DNA from: Hofstenia miamia
Lineage: Eukaryota > Xenacoelomorpha > Acoela
DNA: 31,382 bases
Assembly (NCBI GenBank): GCA_004352715.1
Contig: SCFE01000019.1
Coordinates: forward strand, 2,486,945-2,518,326
Direction of reading: 5' to 3'
The notes below the pieces were generated by a model, which saw only the letters and a program-made list of their open reading frames with translations, had not been told where the DNA came from and made no database searches. Position numbers and translations under genes: made by a program. Positions within the stretch are counted from its first letter, which is position 1. Each line of letters starts with the position of its first letter. Below are positions 10,077 through 20,162 of the stretch, one piece after another.

Positions 10077-10993
10077 TATTCGACTAGATAATTTTTATTT
10101 GGATTATAAGCTATGTTTATCAAATTTTTTTGGAAACAGTTCTCTACTGATTTTATTTCTATCCACAGCTATTCAAATATTTCGTGATTATGTATATATT
10201 CAGATTTACGGGCTGACTTTAAAGGTTTTGGCACAATTATCATAAGTGCACCACCTCTACCTATTCGATTCTTAGCAAAAACCTCAAAATGTTGTCGGTC
10301 TGGATTAAACAAGTTAGGGTCGATAGCCTTAAGCCAAGTTTCTATAATTATAAAATATTGCATTTTTCCAATTTTTTGTAATCAGTTTTAAGAAATCGTT
10401 TCTGTTTGCATTAAGCATTCTAGCGTTAATAAAGGAGCACGGAATGATGAGGGTGATTTGGCGTGGAGTGAGATGATTCTTTAAGATATGAGTCATTTGC
10501 TTTATTCCATTTCGAGAAAGATGTATCCCATTAAGGGCTACTGTTGAAAGTTCTTCGTAACAATAAGAATTTTTTGAAGCCAGGGATGACGTTGAAGTTG
10601 CTTGAAGACATGCGCGATAGGATTTCGTTGAATTCAGCAATGATGTGATTTCGCTTTAAGAGTGAATGTTTGCAGACAGGAATGATTTCGAAGAAGTAGA
10701 TAAAGCGTGGTGAGAATTTGAGACGAATCAGTTCAACTAGATGATTGATATTTGATTTGAATGTTCGAACATCAGTGGAGTGTATTGCATCGATTAGACC
10801 AGTGTTTAGAATGACAGAATTGACGTGAACTTTCGGATATTGTGAGATCTTTTCAGCAAGAAGCCTAGAGTTGTGACCAGGAAAAGAATGGATTGAAGTG
10901 GTCTGATTATGTAAAAGATCATGCGAGCGGACATATTTTAGAATGCTACTTCCAATGATTAGTGATGCGCCAGGTTTGATAGAATTTGGTGCT
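10051..10993 (-). mobile_element. Same non-LTR element: SGNH ORF1 end and endonuclease start (misplaced contig)
   Basis: This contig between two single Ns reads on the minus strand. First comes an SGNH/GDSL-esterase-like domain. Block I GSSIL is seen at about 10945 with PGHNSRLLAEKI following. VILNTGLIDA lies near 10820, in the place of the GxND block. The DxxH-like NGIHLSRNGIKQMTHI is near 10525. Then comes the start of an apurinic endonuclease domain (IETWLKAIDPNLF at 10350-10312, then RGGALMIIVPKPL). The endonuclease stops at 10078, where a TIR element is inserted. The right 142 nt (10852-10993) are identical to 12556-12697, so this contig overlaps the one to the right of 12555 and is in the wrong place. 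Confidence 0.85.
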
Positions 10994-10994
10994 N

Positions 10995-11710
10995 TTTATG
11001 AACGTATCGCCATTTTTCTCGAGTAGAATGTAATTTATTAAAAAATTTTTGCCGAGCTTTAGATAAATTTTTTGTTCTTAATTGCTTAATTACTTCCTTT
11101 GATTTTTCGCAATTGGTCCAATTAGTCTTTGTCGGCGCGGATTTTGCAAGATCAAATAATTTTCGCTTAATTGATACTAGTTCACGGACTTGATTATCGT
11201 TGGTGTTTGAAAAAGGAAATTTAATTGCTTTAATCTAACCCGTCGCTTCTTAATTGGTGCAACACTGTTTAATGCTTTGTAGATTTCTTTTGCAATGTAA
11301 TTAATCATTTGAGGTCCAGAATTTAATATGTAAATATAGTTAACTGGGGTGATTTGTAGGGTTTTTTCCATTTTTTTATCTGAGTAAGATAAATAGTCTC
11401 TTGTTTTTAAATTGATTTTAAATTGCTTGCTCTTAGTAGTTTTGTTACTAATATATGTACACAGTGCATGATCACTAAATGACTCAAGCATTAAAGATTT
11501 GAAAGAAACTTGAGAATTAGAAAAAAGTAAATTATTCATGCGCGCTGGACAAACTGTGTTTACACAATGAAGATTACAAATAGCAGACAATTCATTTATA
11601 GAATTTCGTTCATAAGAGTTAAAGTATTTAATATTAAAGTCACCGAATATATTTAGAGAGTTATAATCATTACATATTTCAGATATTTCGTTTATTTTAT
11701 TATTTAAATA
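10995..11710 (-). mobile_element. Same non-LTR element: endonuclease end and EN-RT linker
   Basis: The first 280 nt (10995-11274) are identical to 9770-10049, showing that this contig overlaps the RT contig. On the minus strand it encodes the second half of the endonuclease, with the catalytic-region motif IFGDFN near 11655 and SFSDHALCTYI near 11490-11460 (the conserved SDH motif). A linker rich in Lys follows and runs into the RT contig. The frame is open over 11177-11590. At its right end the coding sequence is broken at TA 11709-11710 by the TIR element. Confidence 0.87.
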
Positions 11711-12110
11711 CCGTATTTACCCGTGTATAAGCCGCACCTTTTTTCATGAAAAATTGCTCCCAAAGCGGGGGTGCGGCTTATCTATAGAATCATCTCGCGA
11801 AGACTCCTAATTTGCACATATATTGTAAAATAAAATACATGCTTTAATATACATTAAAGTAAAGTAATATCCTTGTTTAAAAGACAAACAATTAATTAAT
11901 TAAAAATATCACAATATTGAATTATTAGAATGTATTGTTAGCTTAGAAATAATATGCATGCAAATATCAAGAGCAATTTAGATCAGCATCCTTTACAAGA
12001 TCTATATAGGTTTATAGGTTTACTTAATCTATTAAGATAGGATATAAATCGCGGAAATGCAGGTTTCTTTTCTTCAAAGTTGTAAAAAATATCTGAATAA
12101 TTTAAATAAA
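11711..12110. mobile_element. MITE-like TIR element, left part, inserted in the retrotransposon
   Basis: The left terminal repeat starts CCGTATTTACCCG at 11711. It is a perfect 26-nt inverted match to 10051-10076. Within the left end, ATAAGCCGCACC (11727-11738) and its complement (11770-11781) can form a stem-loop. The target duplication is TA. The interior is AT-rich and non-coding as far as seen, and the contig ends at the N at 12111. TA target sites suggest the Tc1/mariner/pogo group, but I see no transposase and do not assign a family. Confidence 0.7.
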
Positions 12111-12111
12111 N

Positions 12112-12508
12112 TACATATAAATATATATATATATATATATTTGAAGTTATCAGAATAGTTTTTTAATTTGAGTTCAATTTCTGTTTCAATTAGAATAGGA
12201 CCTGGATTTGTTTCTGTCACCGGAAAGGATTAATTTTAAAAAAATAAAATACCTAATAAGTTGTTTATAAATCAATGTACTGAATTTGGTAATAAACATG
12301 TAGTAATTGAGATGTGAGTGCTTTCTGTGTTGTGTTTGGATGTGAGCATGTATATAATATATAGTTACATTTCGAAAAGCAAAATATATAACTAAATAAT
12401 AAATAAAAAAAATTACCAGTTTGATTGATTTAGTCATTTTGAGGATAGAGGGATGGGGTCGGAGACATCGACGCGTTGAGGAGCTTGTGACTTTTGCATA
12501 AGAGATAT
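12112..12508. other. AT-rich stretch between assembly joins, unassigned
   Basis: It begins with a TA microsatellite (12112-12140) and ends at a junction to retroelement sequence at 12509. It may be interior of the inserted element or a separate contig. No gene is supported. A donor-like CTG|GTAATT on the minus strand near 12418 is noted, but I see no matching exon. Confidence 0.4.
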
Positions 12509-13055
12509 AAGGAGCACGGAATGATGAGGGTGATTTGGCGTGGAGTGAGATGATNTTCAGCAAGAAGCCTAGAGTTGTGACCAGGAAAAGAATGGATTGA
12601 AGTGGTCTGATTATGTAAAAGATCATGCGAGCGGACATATTTTAGAATGCTACTTCCAATGATTAGTGATGCGCCAGGTTTGATAGAATTTGGTGCTTCA
12701 TTAGATTTCTTGATAGGAGATTTGGGAGGATTATTAAAGGAGACATAGCGATGTTCAGAAGGAGAATCAAGCGTTTGCGTAGAACATGAGGCATTGATAG
12801 AATTAGCCGATTTTGTAAGAGAAGACTGGATTTCAATGAGCTTCCGAAAAGAAGTAGAAGAGCTTTTTTGTTGAGCAGAGAGAGCATTTGATGCAGCGGC
12901 GTTTTCTTTTTATCTTTGATTAAAGAAAACGCCGCATCGAGGGTATGCGCGCTAGCGAATAGCTTATCACGTATCACTTCTGCGAGCGAGAGTGAAACCC
13001 GACCGTCTTCGACCGGAATAGACATTAGATAATCATGAAGTTGGATTTCTTTCAT
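12509..13055 (-). pseudogene. Non-LTR ORF1 with start of SGNH hydrolase domain, broken
   Basis: The minus strand encodes a Ser-rich linker (SAQQKSSSTSFRK, NASCSTQTLDSPSEH) leading into APNSIKPGASLIIGSSILKY, the first block of an SGNH hydrolase. Such an esterase domain in ORF1 is known from CR1/L2-type elements. At the N-terminal side the frame from 13055 (MKEIQLHDYLMSIPVEDGR) is joined through an inverted repeat (12890-12938) and a frame change. 12509-12554 equals 10432-10477, and 12556-12697 equals 10852-10993. The single N at 12555 therefore stands for 374 missing bases that are present at 10478-10851. Confidence 0.75.
12890..12938. repeat. Inverted repeat inside ORF1
   Basis: The arm GATGCAGCGGCGTTTTCTTT (12890-12909) pairs with AAAGAAAACGCCGCATC (12922-12938), apart from a 3-nt AGC insertion in the left arm. 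The loop is 12 nt. It marks the point where the reading frame of ORF1 changes. Confidence 0.8.
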
Positions 13056-13476
13056 AATTTGATATATTTGTAGGGTGACAAATGTGTATGTGCCACAACA
13101 AATCCCTTCCTTTATTTGATTGTGTTCAATAATTTGCTATTCAAAACGGTCATAAGTCTTATTCATTATTGCGTCATGCTTTTGGATGGCTTCCAAGAGA
13201 CCATTCAGGTGATTCCCACAATCCTTAATCAGTGTGACATCTTCCACAAATTTTCTTGTGACTAGCTTTTGTTCTTGAAGAGCGTAAATAATGTGGCTTG
13301 TTACTGCGAAAACGCATTGACTATACGAGATGAAAAGGTGACTAGGCAGATTAAATATTCTACAAATTTTTTAAAATTCTTCATCCAAAAGAGTGAGGTT
13401 TTTTGCATCCAGCGAAGAAGTTTTGGTGGATTTAAAAACAATGTGTGAATATTTTACAATTTGCATAATTTATGTG
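13056..13476 (-). pseudogene. Upstream extension of ORF1 or unknown gene fragment with two stops
   Basis: Reading the minus strand from an ATG near 13467, one frame stays coding-like down to 13055 and joins the ORF1 frame without a shift. It is interrupted only by TAA (near 13378) and TAG (near 13140). Readable parts include VKYSHIVFKSTKTSSLDAKN, SHIIYALQEQKLVTRKF and LNGLLEAIQKHDAIMNKTYD. The last looks like an amphipathic helix. I do not recognise the protein. It may be the N-terminal half of the retroelement ORF1, or a host fragment fused to it. Confidence 0.4.
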
Positions 13477-13479
13477 AAT

Positions 13480-15099
13480 TACAGCCGCCATTTGATGATG
13501 TAATTGTCAAACTCTTAATACATGTGGGCTGACAAAGCACACTGAAAGGAACTAAGAAGTGATCGTGAGTGCAGTGCACATGCTGAATAAATTTAAAACT
13601 AGGGTGAGGTAGTAAACATCAATACTAAAAAAAGGTAATCAGACAATGTTAAAATGTGTACTGTCAGCATGCATTGATGCTCTTGTGGGGACGGCCGTCC
13701 TCCGTTCACTACAACACTTTAAGTATGACGACACGCTATGCAATCACAGCAAAATTGAAACCATACTTTCTCTAATTACACATTTTTGTAATTAACTTAT
13801 AATTGGTATTAAATGGATAACTTTGGCAGCAGTCACTTACTTAATAAACATTTCCATTAAAGATAGAAGCAGGGTACATGCCTAACATGTACATCAACGT
13901 TTTCTTAGTTTTAAAATCTCATTAGAAATAAATGAAACATGCAAACCCGAAACCATTAAAAATAAAATTTAATAAAACGCATTTTTTAAAAATACTGTAC
14001 TGCTAAGCTATTCCTGAGTAAACCAAATACATATACTTAGCGCGAATTTTGGGTTTGGCCAAACAAGTCACAGATCAGTTTATAAAAGTGTTTAGAGATG
14101 CCAATTAGGGTATTATATGATGTCTAATCAAATTTAGCGCGAGCATAAAATATATATAATGAAAAATTTTATACTTAGCGCGAATATAAATTTTGAAAAT
14201 ACCTAGCGAAAATATAAATGAGTTTTAAATACTTAACGAAAAAAAATATATATATACATATAAATATATATATATATATATATATGTATATTAGAAAAAC
14301 GTCAATAAATCATTTTATAATTTGAATGTAAGATTTACAAAGTAATACTTACAAAATTGCAACACTAAACAAAAAAATGAAAGATCAAATAAAATGATAC
14401 AGAAATTTTGTGCATCTTTCTGATTTGTAGAAAATCATGGTAATAAAATAATCAAATCACAACGTTGCATTTCATACAACTTCTTAAATTTAATAAGGTA
14501 TTCATAAAAATACTCTCGGAGCCAAGTAAATTTTTATTAAAACTGTTAAAACCGCCGTCACAATTTTCACAAATATTAAAGTAAAAATTAAGCAATTGTA
14601 CGTTATTTCAGATATATAAGTTTTCTAGCTCATTATAAACTTAAAATATTTCAAAATGATTAATACTTTAAGGCATTTATTTTAAATCTAATTTTCAAAT
14701 TATAATTTAAAAATCGAACAATTAATGATTACTATTGTCCTGTACACGTCATTTAGATAAAATAATTTTTCTAAAATGCTGAAAACCAAATTTCTGAAAT
14801 TTAGTTTTAAAATTTTTATACATATTTTTTTTTAAAAATATATATTTATTTTTGCTCATGCTTAAAACAAGATTTCTGCAGTAAATATTTGCTATTGCTA
14901 ATAAAAAATAGAATTTACTTCGTTTCATCTGTTGGATGATGATATGAAACTTTTTAAAATCTTGGAGCTATTTAAAAATGGTCTTCCATTGTTACATTAT
15001 TTCAGGAAATACTATTTCTTAACTTTCTACCTATTGGTGAACTCTTCTAATGCAGTAACTGCTAAGATTGAAATTTGAAATACTTCAATAAAGCTATGC
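13480..15099. other. AT-rich region without genes
   Basis: No supported ORF. It holds a degenerate GCGCGAA repeat (14034-14242), a TA microsatellite (about 14243-14287) and long A/T-rich stretches. Nothing else is recognised. Confidence 0.5.
14034..14242. repeat. Degenerate ACTTAGCGCGAATATAAA repeat
   Basis: Related copies of TACTTAGCGCGAAT occur at about 14034, 14133, 14173, 14202 and 14231. The last three are spaced 29-30 nt, and the later copies are diverged (ACCTAGCGAAAAT, ACTTAACGAAAAA). It looks like a decayed minisatellite. Confidence 0.6.
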
Positions 15100-15100
15100 A

Positions 15101-15310
15101 GGGGCTTACGCAGGATTTTCTGATGGGGGGACATCATCGCCATCCTCAATTTTTGAAAATATTGAGAAAATAGACCCTCAAAAATGCATTTCACGATCCT
15201 AGATTTTAAATTTTTTACGAAAAACTTTTTGATTTATCCAGTAAAAATCAATTTTGGAAACCTGACGGGGGGAAGGGGGGACATTCCCCCCCCCCCCCTG
15301 CGTACGCCAC
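15101..15310. mobile_element. Short TIR element (MITE-like), about 210 bp
   Basis: The left end GGGGCTTACGCAGG (15101-15114) matches the reverse complement of the right end, GTGGCGTACGCAGG, with two mismatches near the tip. Just inside the right end are runs of G and C (15267-15299) that can pair with each other. The interior is non-coding. I found no clear target-site duplication, so the family is open. Confidence 0.6.
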
Positions 15311-15974
15311 AATAAATTCATAATTTAATTACTTTAGGGATTTAAATAATGACTTCCTCAAAAAAAGTTTTATGTGCTTGGAATCTACATATAAAACTAT
15401 CTAATAACGAAAAAAAATTTTTACATTCCGAGATTTTTCAAGAACACCTTTAAGCGGTATTGTTTTACATATTTAATGTCAGAAAAATTGCGAAACTGTT
15501 TTTTCATAGTTGAAGACGGAGAAAGGGATAACGTATATTTTATTCAAGGGTTTTAAATTGGTTCTAACATTTCCGAAGTCCAAAAAACTGATTATTATTC
15601 TTAAATATAATTTGCAGTTCATGAAGAATGTTAACTATTTCAAATTTTATTAAATTTATTATAATCAATTATTTTGTTAGGATTTGATTCTAGTTAATTC
15701 AATCAAGAGCATTTAAAAACAAAAATACTAATGACATTTCTTACGTGTGCTCCGGCACTATTCTGCATCTTCGCCTTCTCTCCCCCACATCATAACCTTT
15801 TCAATTTCATTAACTCAAATCTGCTCGGAAACTCGCAATTGCTATTTTTTGAAGTTTTTGGATTTTTTTAGAGGACGCATTTCAAGTTACAACTAATAGA
15901 ACTTCCGATAAATCAATGTAGTTAATCGTTTTGATCATTGTATTCAATTACGAATAAATATTTTCAGTTAGATA
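15311..15974. other. AT-rich spacer
   Basis: No ORF, RNA gene or clear repeat seen between the MITE-like element and the next retroelement remnant. Confidence 0.5.
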
Positions 15975-17290
15975 TTGGAACAAAATAAAATGATATATTA
16001 TGCTGCCCACAAGCCGAGATATTCTGAAGGCAATAAAGAGGCAAAAGAATACTTCAACTCTCCCCGACAACATCCGGCTCTGAGTTCTCAAAGAATTCCG
16101 AGATCAATTGCCCCTATTGTGACAACTATCCTGTCTCCAAGAAGGATCTATTCTCTCAATGCTAAAATGCGCAAACATTGTGCCAATTCCGAAAAATGCC
16201 AAACCTCAGAGTCATAGTGATTATAGACCACTTTTAGTCACATCTGTGATATCCCGCTTGTTTGAAAGCCTAATAGTTTCAAAGTATCTCGAAACAGCTC
16301 TCTCAAGTCCTTGGTAAAGACCAGTTCGCATTTAGAAGAAAATCTCCACTGAATACGCTTTTCTACAGATCCAGCACATAATAGCCAAAAATTGTTGATT
16401 TGTTAGAACATTCCTGATTGGTTTTTACAAGGAGTTTGACCTTGTGCGCCATCACCTCCTCTTAGAGAGAGTCAAAGAACTTCCGATCCCGAGAACTATT
16501 TTTATCTGGTATGTTGATTTTCTTTATGGTCGCAAGCAAACAGTTATTGTTGATAGGAAGTGTAGCGAGTATAGAAATATCAATAGAGGAATCCCGCAAG
16601 GCATGGTGTCAGGGCCACTGTTCTGTTTCTGAATAGCCCCCAGTCCATTGACAGAGTTTGCAGATGACGGACTTTCATTGTGCCAGTGTATACTGACGAT
16701 CTGGCTGAAACCGAGGTACAAAATATAAAATGGTGTGAAACTCCCTTGATAAAGCTAAATCTAGGAAAGACTAAAGAAATTGTTTGTACATTGGGCCACT
16801 TGATTCTCCAAATTGTGAATCTGATCCTGTCAATTAATCAGATTTGTTCTTCAAAAATACTTGTATATTATTTACAGAATGATCTGAAAATTCTCTGGAA
16901 GGACTGTTCCTGACATATGTATCTTATTTGGCAACTTTAACTAAATGGCTTGTGAAACATTGCTCTGATTGTTATATTTGAAGCCTAGATAGTAAGTAGT
17001 CATTTCCTGTGCAAGTGTGTATGAGAATTGTAGTATTTCTGACATCAAAAACCTTGACAGAATGCTCAGAAATGCCAAAAACCAGCACACTGCGAGTACG
17101 ATCACTCAAAACAGATGCTATGATTTTCGATCGAATGAAAGAACCTGGCAATATTCTGTTTCTCATGCTTCTAAATTTAAGGAAATCCAAATTACAAATC
17201 TCACGCACATTTCATTCACGATATATACTACAACATATCAGAACTGAATTTTTCAAGAAAATGTTCTTGAACCAATGCTTATTTGTTTAG
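15975..17290 (+). mobile_element. Second non-LTR retrotransposon remnant (RT), plus strand
   Basis: A decayed RT readable across several frames. Order on the plus strand: a KAI/FNSPRQHPALSSQ region (15990-16110); a DYRPLLVTSVISRLFESLI block (16221-16280) typical of the RT fingers; FYKEFDLVRHHLLLERVKEL (16426-16485) at the motif A position; YGRKQTVIVDRK with RNINRGIPQGMVSGPLF (16522-16629); and FADDG (16657-16671), the motif C. A possible C-terminal part is at 17009-17250. Stops and frameshifts are frequent. The sequence differs from the element at 8440-13480, so this is another family or a distant copy. Confidence 0.82.
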
Positions 17291-17449
17291 TCGTCTATAT
17301 TCTTCGTTATATACTGTACTGACGTTTTGTTAATACTTTAAAAAATAAAGATCTTTCATTTCGTTTTATTGAAAGTACACATAAATTAATGCCTATGAAA
17401 TGCATTAATTTAAAACCAATATTAATGCTGAATAAGTAAGTAAGTAGCT

Positions 17450-18340
17450 TTTATTTTAATTCAGATACACATCCAATCAATTTAAAATACATCGAAGTGT
17501 AAAACAAGGAAACGAATGAAAACAGAGAGCACCCAAAAACAAAAAGGCTCTCATGCTTAGCAATAAATGGCTCGTAAATGCCTAAATGCTTGATACCTTG
17601 CGCCTTTGTCGTAGCGAGGCCTGGGCAAAGTTTGTATGGCGTGTTAATATATCCACAAAAGTTTGGCCACGTGCATGCCATTCGATGGACAAGTATAATT
17701 GCTCATTGGATTGCCGAATTTGTTGAGAATAGCAGTAAGTGTTGAAGAAAGCTGGGAACAAACACAGCACTGCTGAAGACCATTGCTTTTAAAAAACAGT
17801 TTCAACAAACTATGATTTGGCTTGACTTTTTATCATTGAGTTCATGATTTTTCTGTTAAACTGTGCTCTAAGGGAAATTAAAATCAAGCAGAAGTCATTG
17901 CGATATGAGTTTACAGCAATTACAGGGTTTGTTATCTTCAGCATACCTCACCAACTTCGCACTATCATCATACACATGAGAAATGCACACATCACCAGTT
18001 GCAATTTTATACATAATTAGACCGTGGGAGCTCAATTTTGGTGATTAATGGCGCGGATTTGCTTCCTTGAAACTGAGTGAAGTGAGGCCGATTTCGGAGA
18101 AAGTTTAAAAGCAAGTTGATGACGAATGGATTGATAGCACGCCTCTGCAAAAACTAATGTGTGAAATACAATCAAAGGTTTTCGACATGTCTAGGGCAAC
18201 AATGCGAACATAATCGTGTGTTTCAAGAAAAGAGTGAGTGTCATTTAAGATCTTTGACGGCCCCGGAACAGGATTCCATCTTCCTAAATCAAAGCTGCGT
18301 CTTCGCAAAACCTGTATAATACACTGTTTTTGTCTCTATA
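17450..18340 (-). mobile_element. Third non-LTR RT remnant, minus strand
   Basis: On the minus strand, 18250-18140 reads ILNDTHSFLETHDYVRIVALDMSKTFD, with motif A (DMSKTFD) of a non-LTR RT. After a frameshift it continues with INPFVINLLLNFLRNRPHF and further on with KLVRYAEDN, in the place of the YADD motif. Downstream, at 17770-17580, is an open stretch with SNEQLYLSIEWHARG that I cannot place. The copy is heavily decayed. Confidence 0.65.
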
Positions 18341-18479
18341 ATTCATCTTTGAGCTATAATGTTCGTTTCCAACCAAATGCCAGAAAACGCAAAATAATGT
18401 CCATTTTGTGAAATATGCCAGAAGAATCCAGTTTATTATAAAGTTTAATTAGGCTTTCAGAATGACTGGACAATGAGGT

Positions 18480-18660
18480 GGAAGAACTGGAACGAGGAGC
18501 GTGCAGCGGATCGACCTCTAAAGCTGACAATGCTTGTCCAAAATGCAACAACAAATCTGCAACTGATGACAACTGGGTGTGCTGCGAGCGGTGCAGAGTT
18601 TTGATACACGCTTAGTGCACCAACATCCCAAGTGAGCTGTTTCTAGGTATCAAAACACAA
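18480..18660 (+). pseudogene. Orphan PHD finger, probably from a non-LTR ORF1
   Basis: The plus strand encodes CPKCNNKSATDDNWVCCERC followed by RVLIHA, a TAG stop and CTNIPSEL. The Cys/His spacing is that of a PHD finger (Cys4-His-Cys). PHD fingers are known in ORF1 proteins of CR1-like elements. The stop between His and the next Cys, and the lack of a longer frame, mark it as a dead fragment. It lies opposite in strand to the RT remnant at 17450-18340. Confidence 0.65.
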
Positions 18661-20160
18661 TAGATGTCAAAATTATTCTAAAAAATTGTTGAATCTGGTA
18701 TTATTTGGTCAAAAAACGGCATTTTCCGGTAACCCCGGGCATAATTGTTTCACTAATTCAGATTAAAATATTTTGATGATGAAATTGAACAATATAGCAA
18801 TTCTAATTTTGAATTGCAAGATAAATGCCTAGTAAACAAATTTCAGTGCATTTTATTTTGATGTTTTTCTTAAATTCGAAACTTTAGAAAACGAAAATGT
18901 TGTCTTTAGGTAGTTAATACATAGTATACTATAAATTTTTACTTAGATTTTAGAAATCGAAGATTAAATATTACGTGGTTTACCATGTATTGCGAAACGA
19001 ATATTCGCACTTGCAAAATTTTGTTATCTGCAATTTACAATACGTGTTCTAAAATTAACCGGCAGTGCAATAGCTATTTAGCGCAGCGTTAAACAGTATT
19101 CAATGTGCGAATTTGAATTTTTACGCGTCTATCTGTTGATATGTTTGTATTGCATTAAGAATATATATCCGGCTAATTACATTAGAGGTGTTCTGCAGTC
19201 AGATATGATTGCAATTCAGCTTTACTAGTGACCCAGTGTATGTAAGTGATAATGCAATAGTAGTTGTTTGTATAAACGCATTGTTATACAGCTTGTGAAA
19301 ATCTTTGGAATTTACCAATCGCAAATGTCATAAAGTAGAAGTAAACTAATAGCTACGAAATCAGTACCCGCTTCACATTCAGTAATCAGCAATGTAGCTA
19401 CTAATTTCTAGGAGTTAAAAGATTATTTGCAGGCATATGAAGTTAAACGAAATAGATTTGGTCATTCTATTTGGTCAGTGATGACGACCATTAACCGTTT
19501 TGGGGGTAAAATGGTAATGAAGTGTGATTATTTTGATTATTTTTTAAGCATTTTTTATATCTTGTGAAATTGAATAGAGATGTAGTTACTATCATGAAAT
19601 CAACTGTTTGACGATTGTATCAATGGATGAGGCTGTTCATTTTCTCAGCAGGAATATTGCATCAGTTGCATATACTAAAGATCTATTTATGCAACATGTT
19701 CTAATAATTACAGTTGGAAGTTAGCTGAAGGCCTCATTCAATTGACTAAAAATTGTTTAAGCAGCCAACAAAGCATATTTATAGGCAACTTATTACCTGG
19801 AATTACGTTGAATAAACTGTTAATCTATTCCAACTTAAATTTTGGTGATTTGTAAAAGCAGTTTTGGTAACTACTCATCTAAAATATTGGTATGCATTCC
19901 GGTGGTTTATTTTACTAAAAATAATCCGTTTGGGTTTATTGCAGGTGGACAATTACATGTTTGTTCCTCTCGTTTTTGTTTTGTATGCATGTTTATTTTG
20001 AATATTTGTATATCAAGCACTTGGATTTAAATAATTGAAAAATATATTCAGAATTTAGTTAGTTTGATTTCAATTAAATTCGTTGTCAATAGCCTTGATG
20101 TATTAAATGTAAATAAATATTTGTTTCTCTAAACAATTGTATAATTTTTGTTCTTTTTAG
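18661..20160. other. Upstream region of the zinc-finger gene
   Basis: No protein-coding frame is supported. A strong donor-like GTAAGT at 19242-19247 could end an untranslated first exon. It would pair with the acceptor TTCTTTTTAG ending at 20160, giving an intron of about 919 nt. This is a guess: nothing else marks the exon, and a spliced leader could use the same acceptor. Confidence 0.35.
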
Positions 20161-20162
20161 AA

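Noticed and set aside
12186-12638. 150-aa minus-strand ORF across the N at 12555
   Set aside because: It spans an assembly join and reads the retroelement SGNH region in the wrong frame.
20148-20162. Earlier start of the zinc-finger ORF
   Set aside because: The codons before 20163 are the pyrimidine tract and AG of a splice acceptor.
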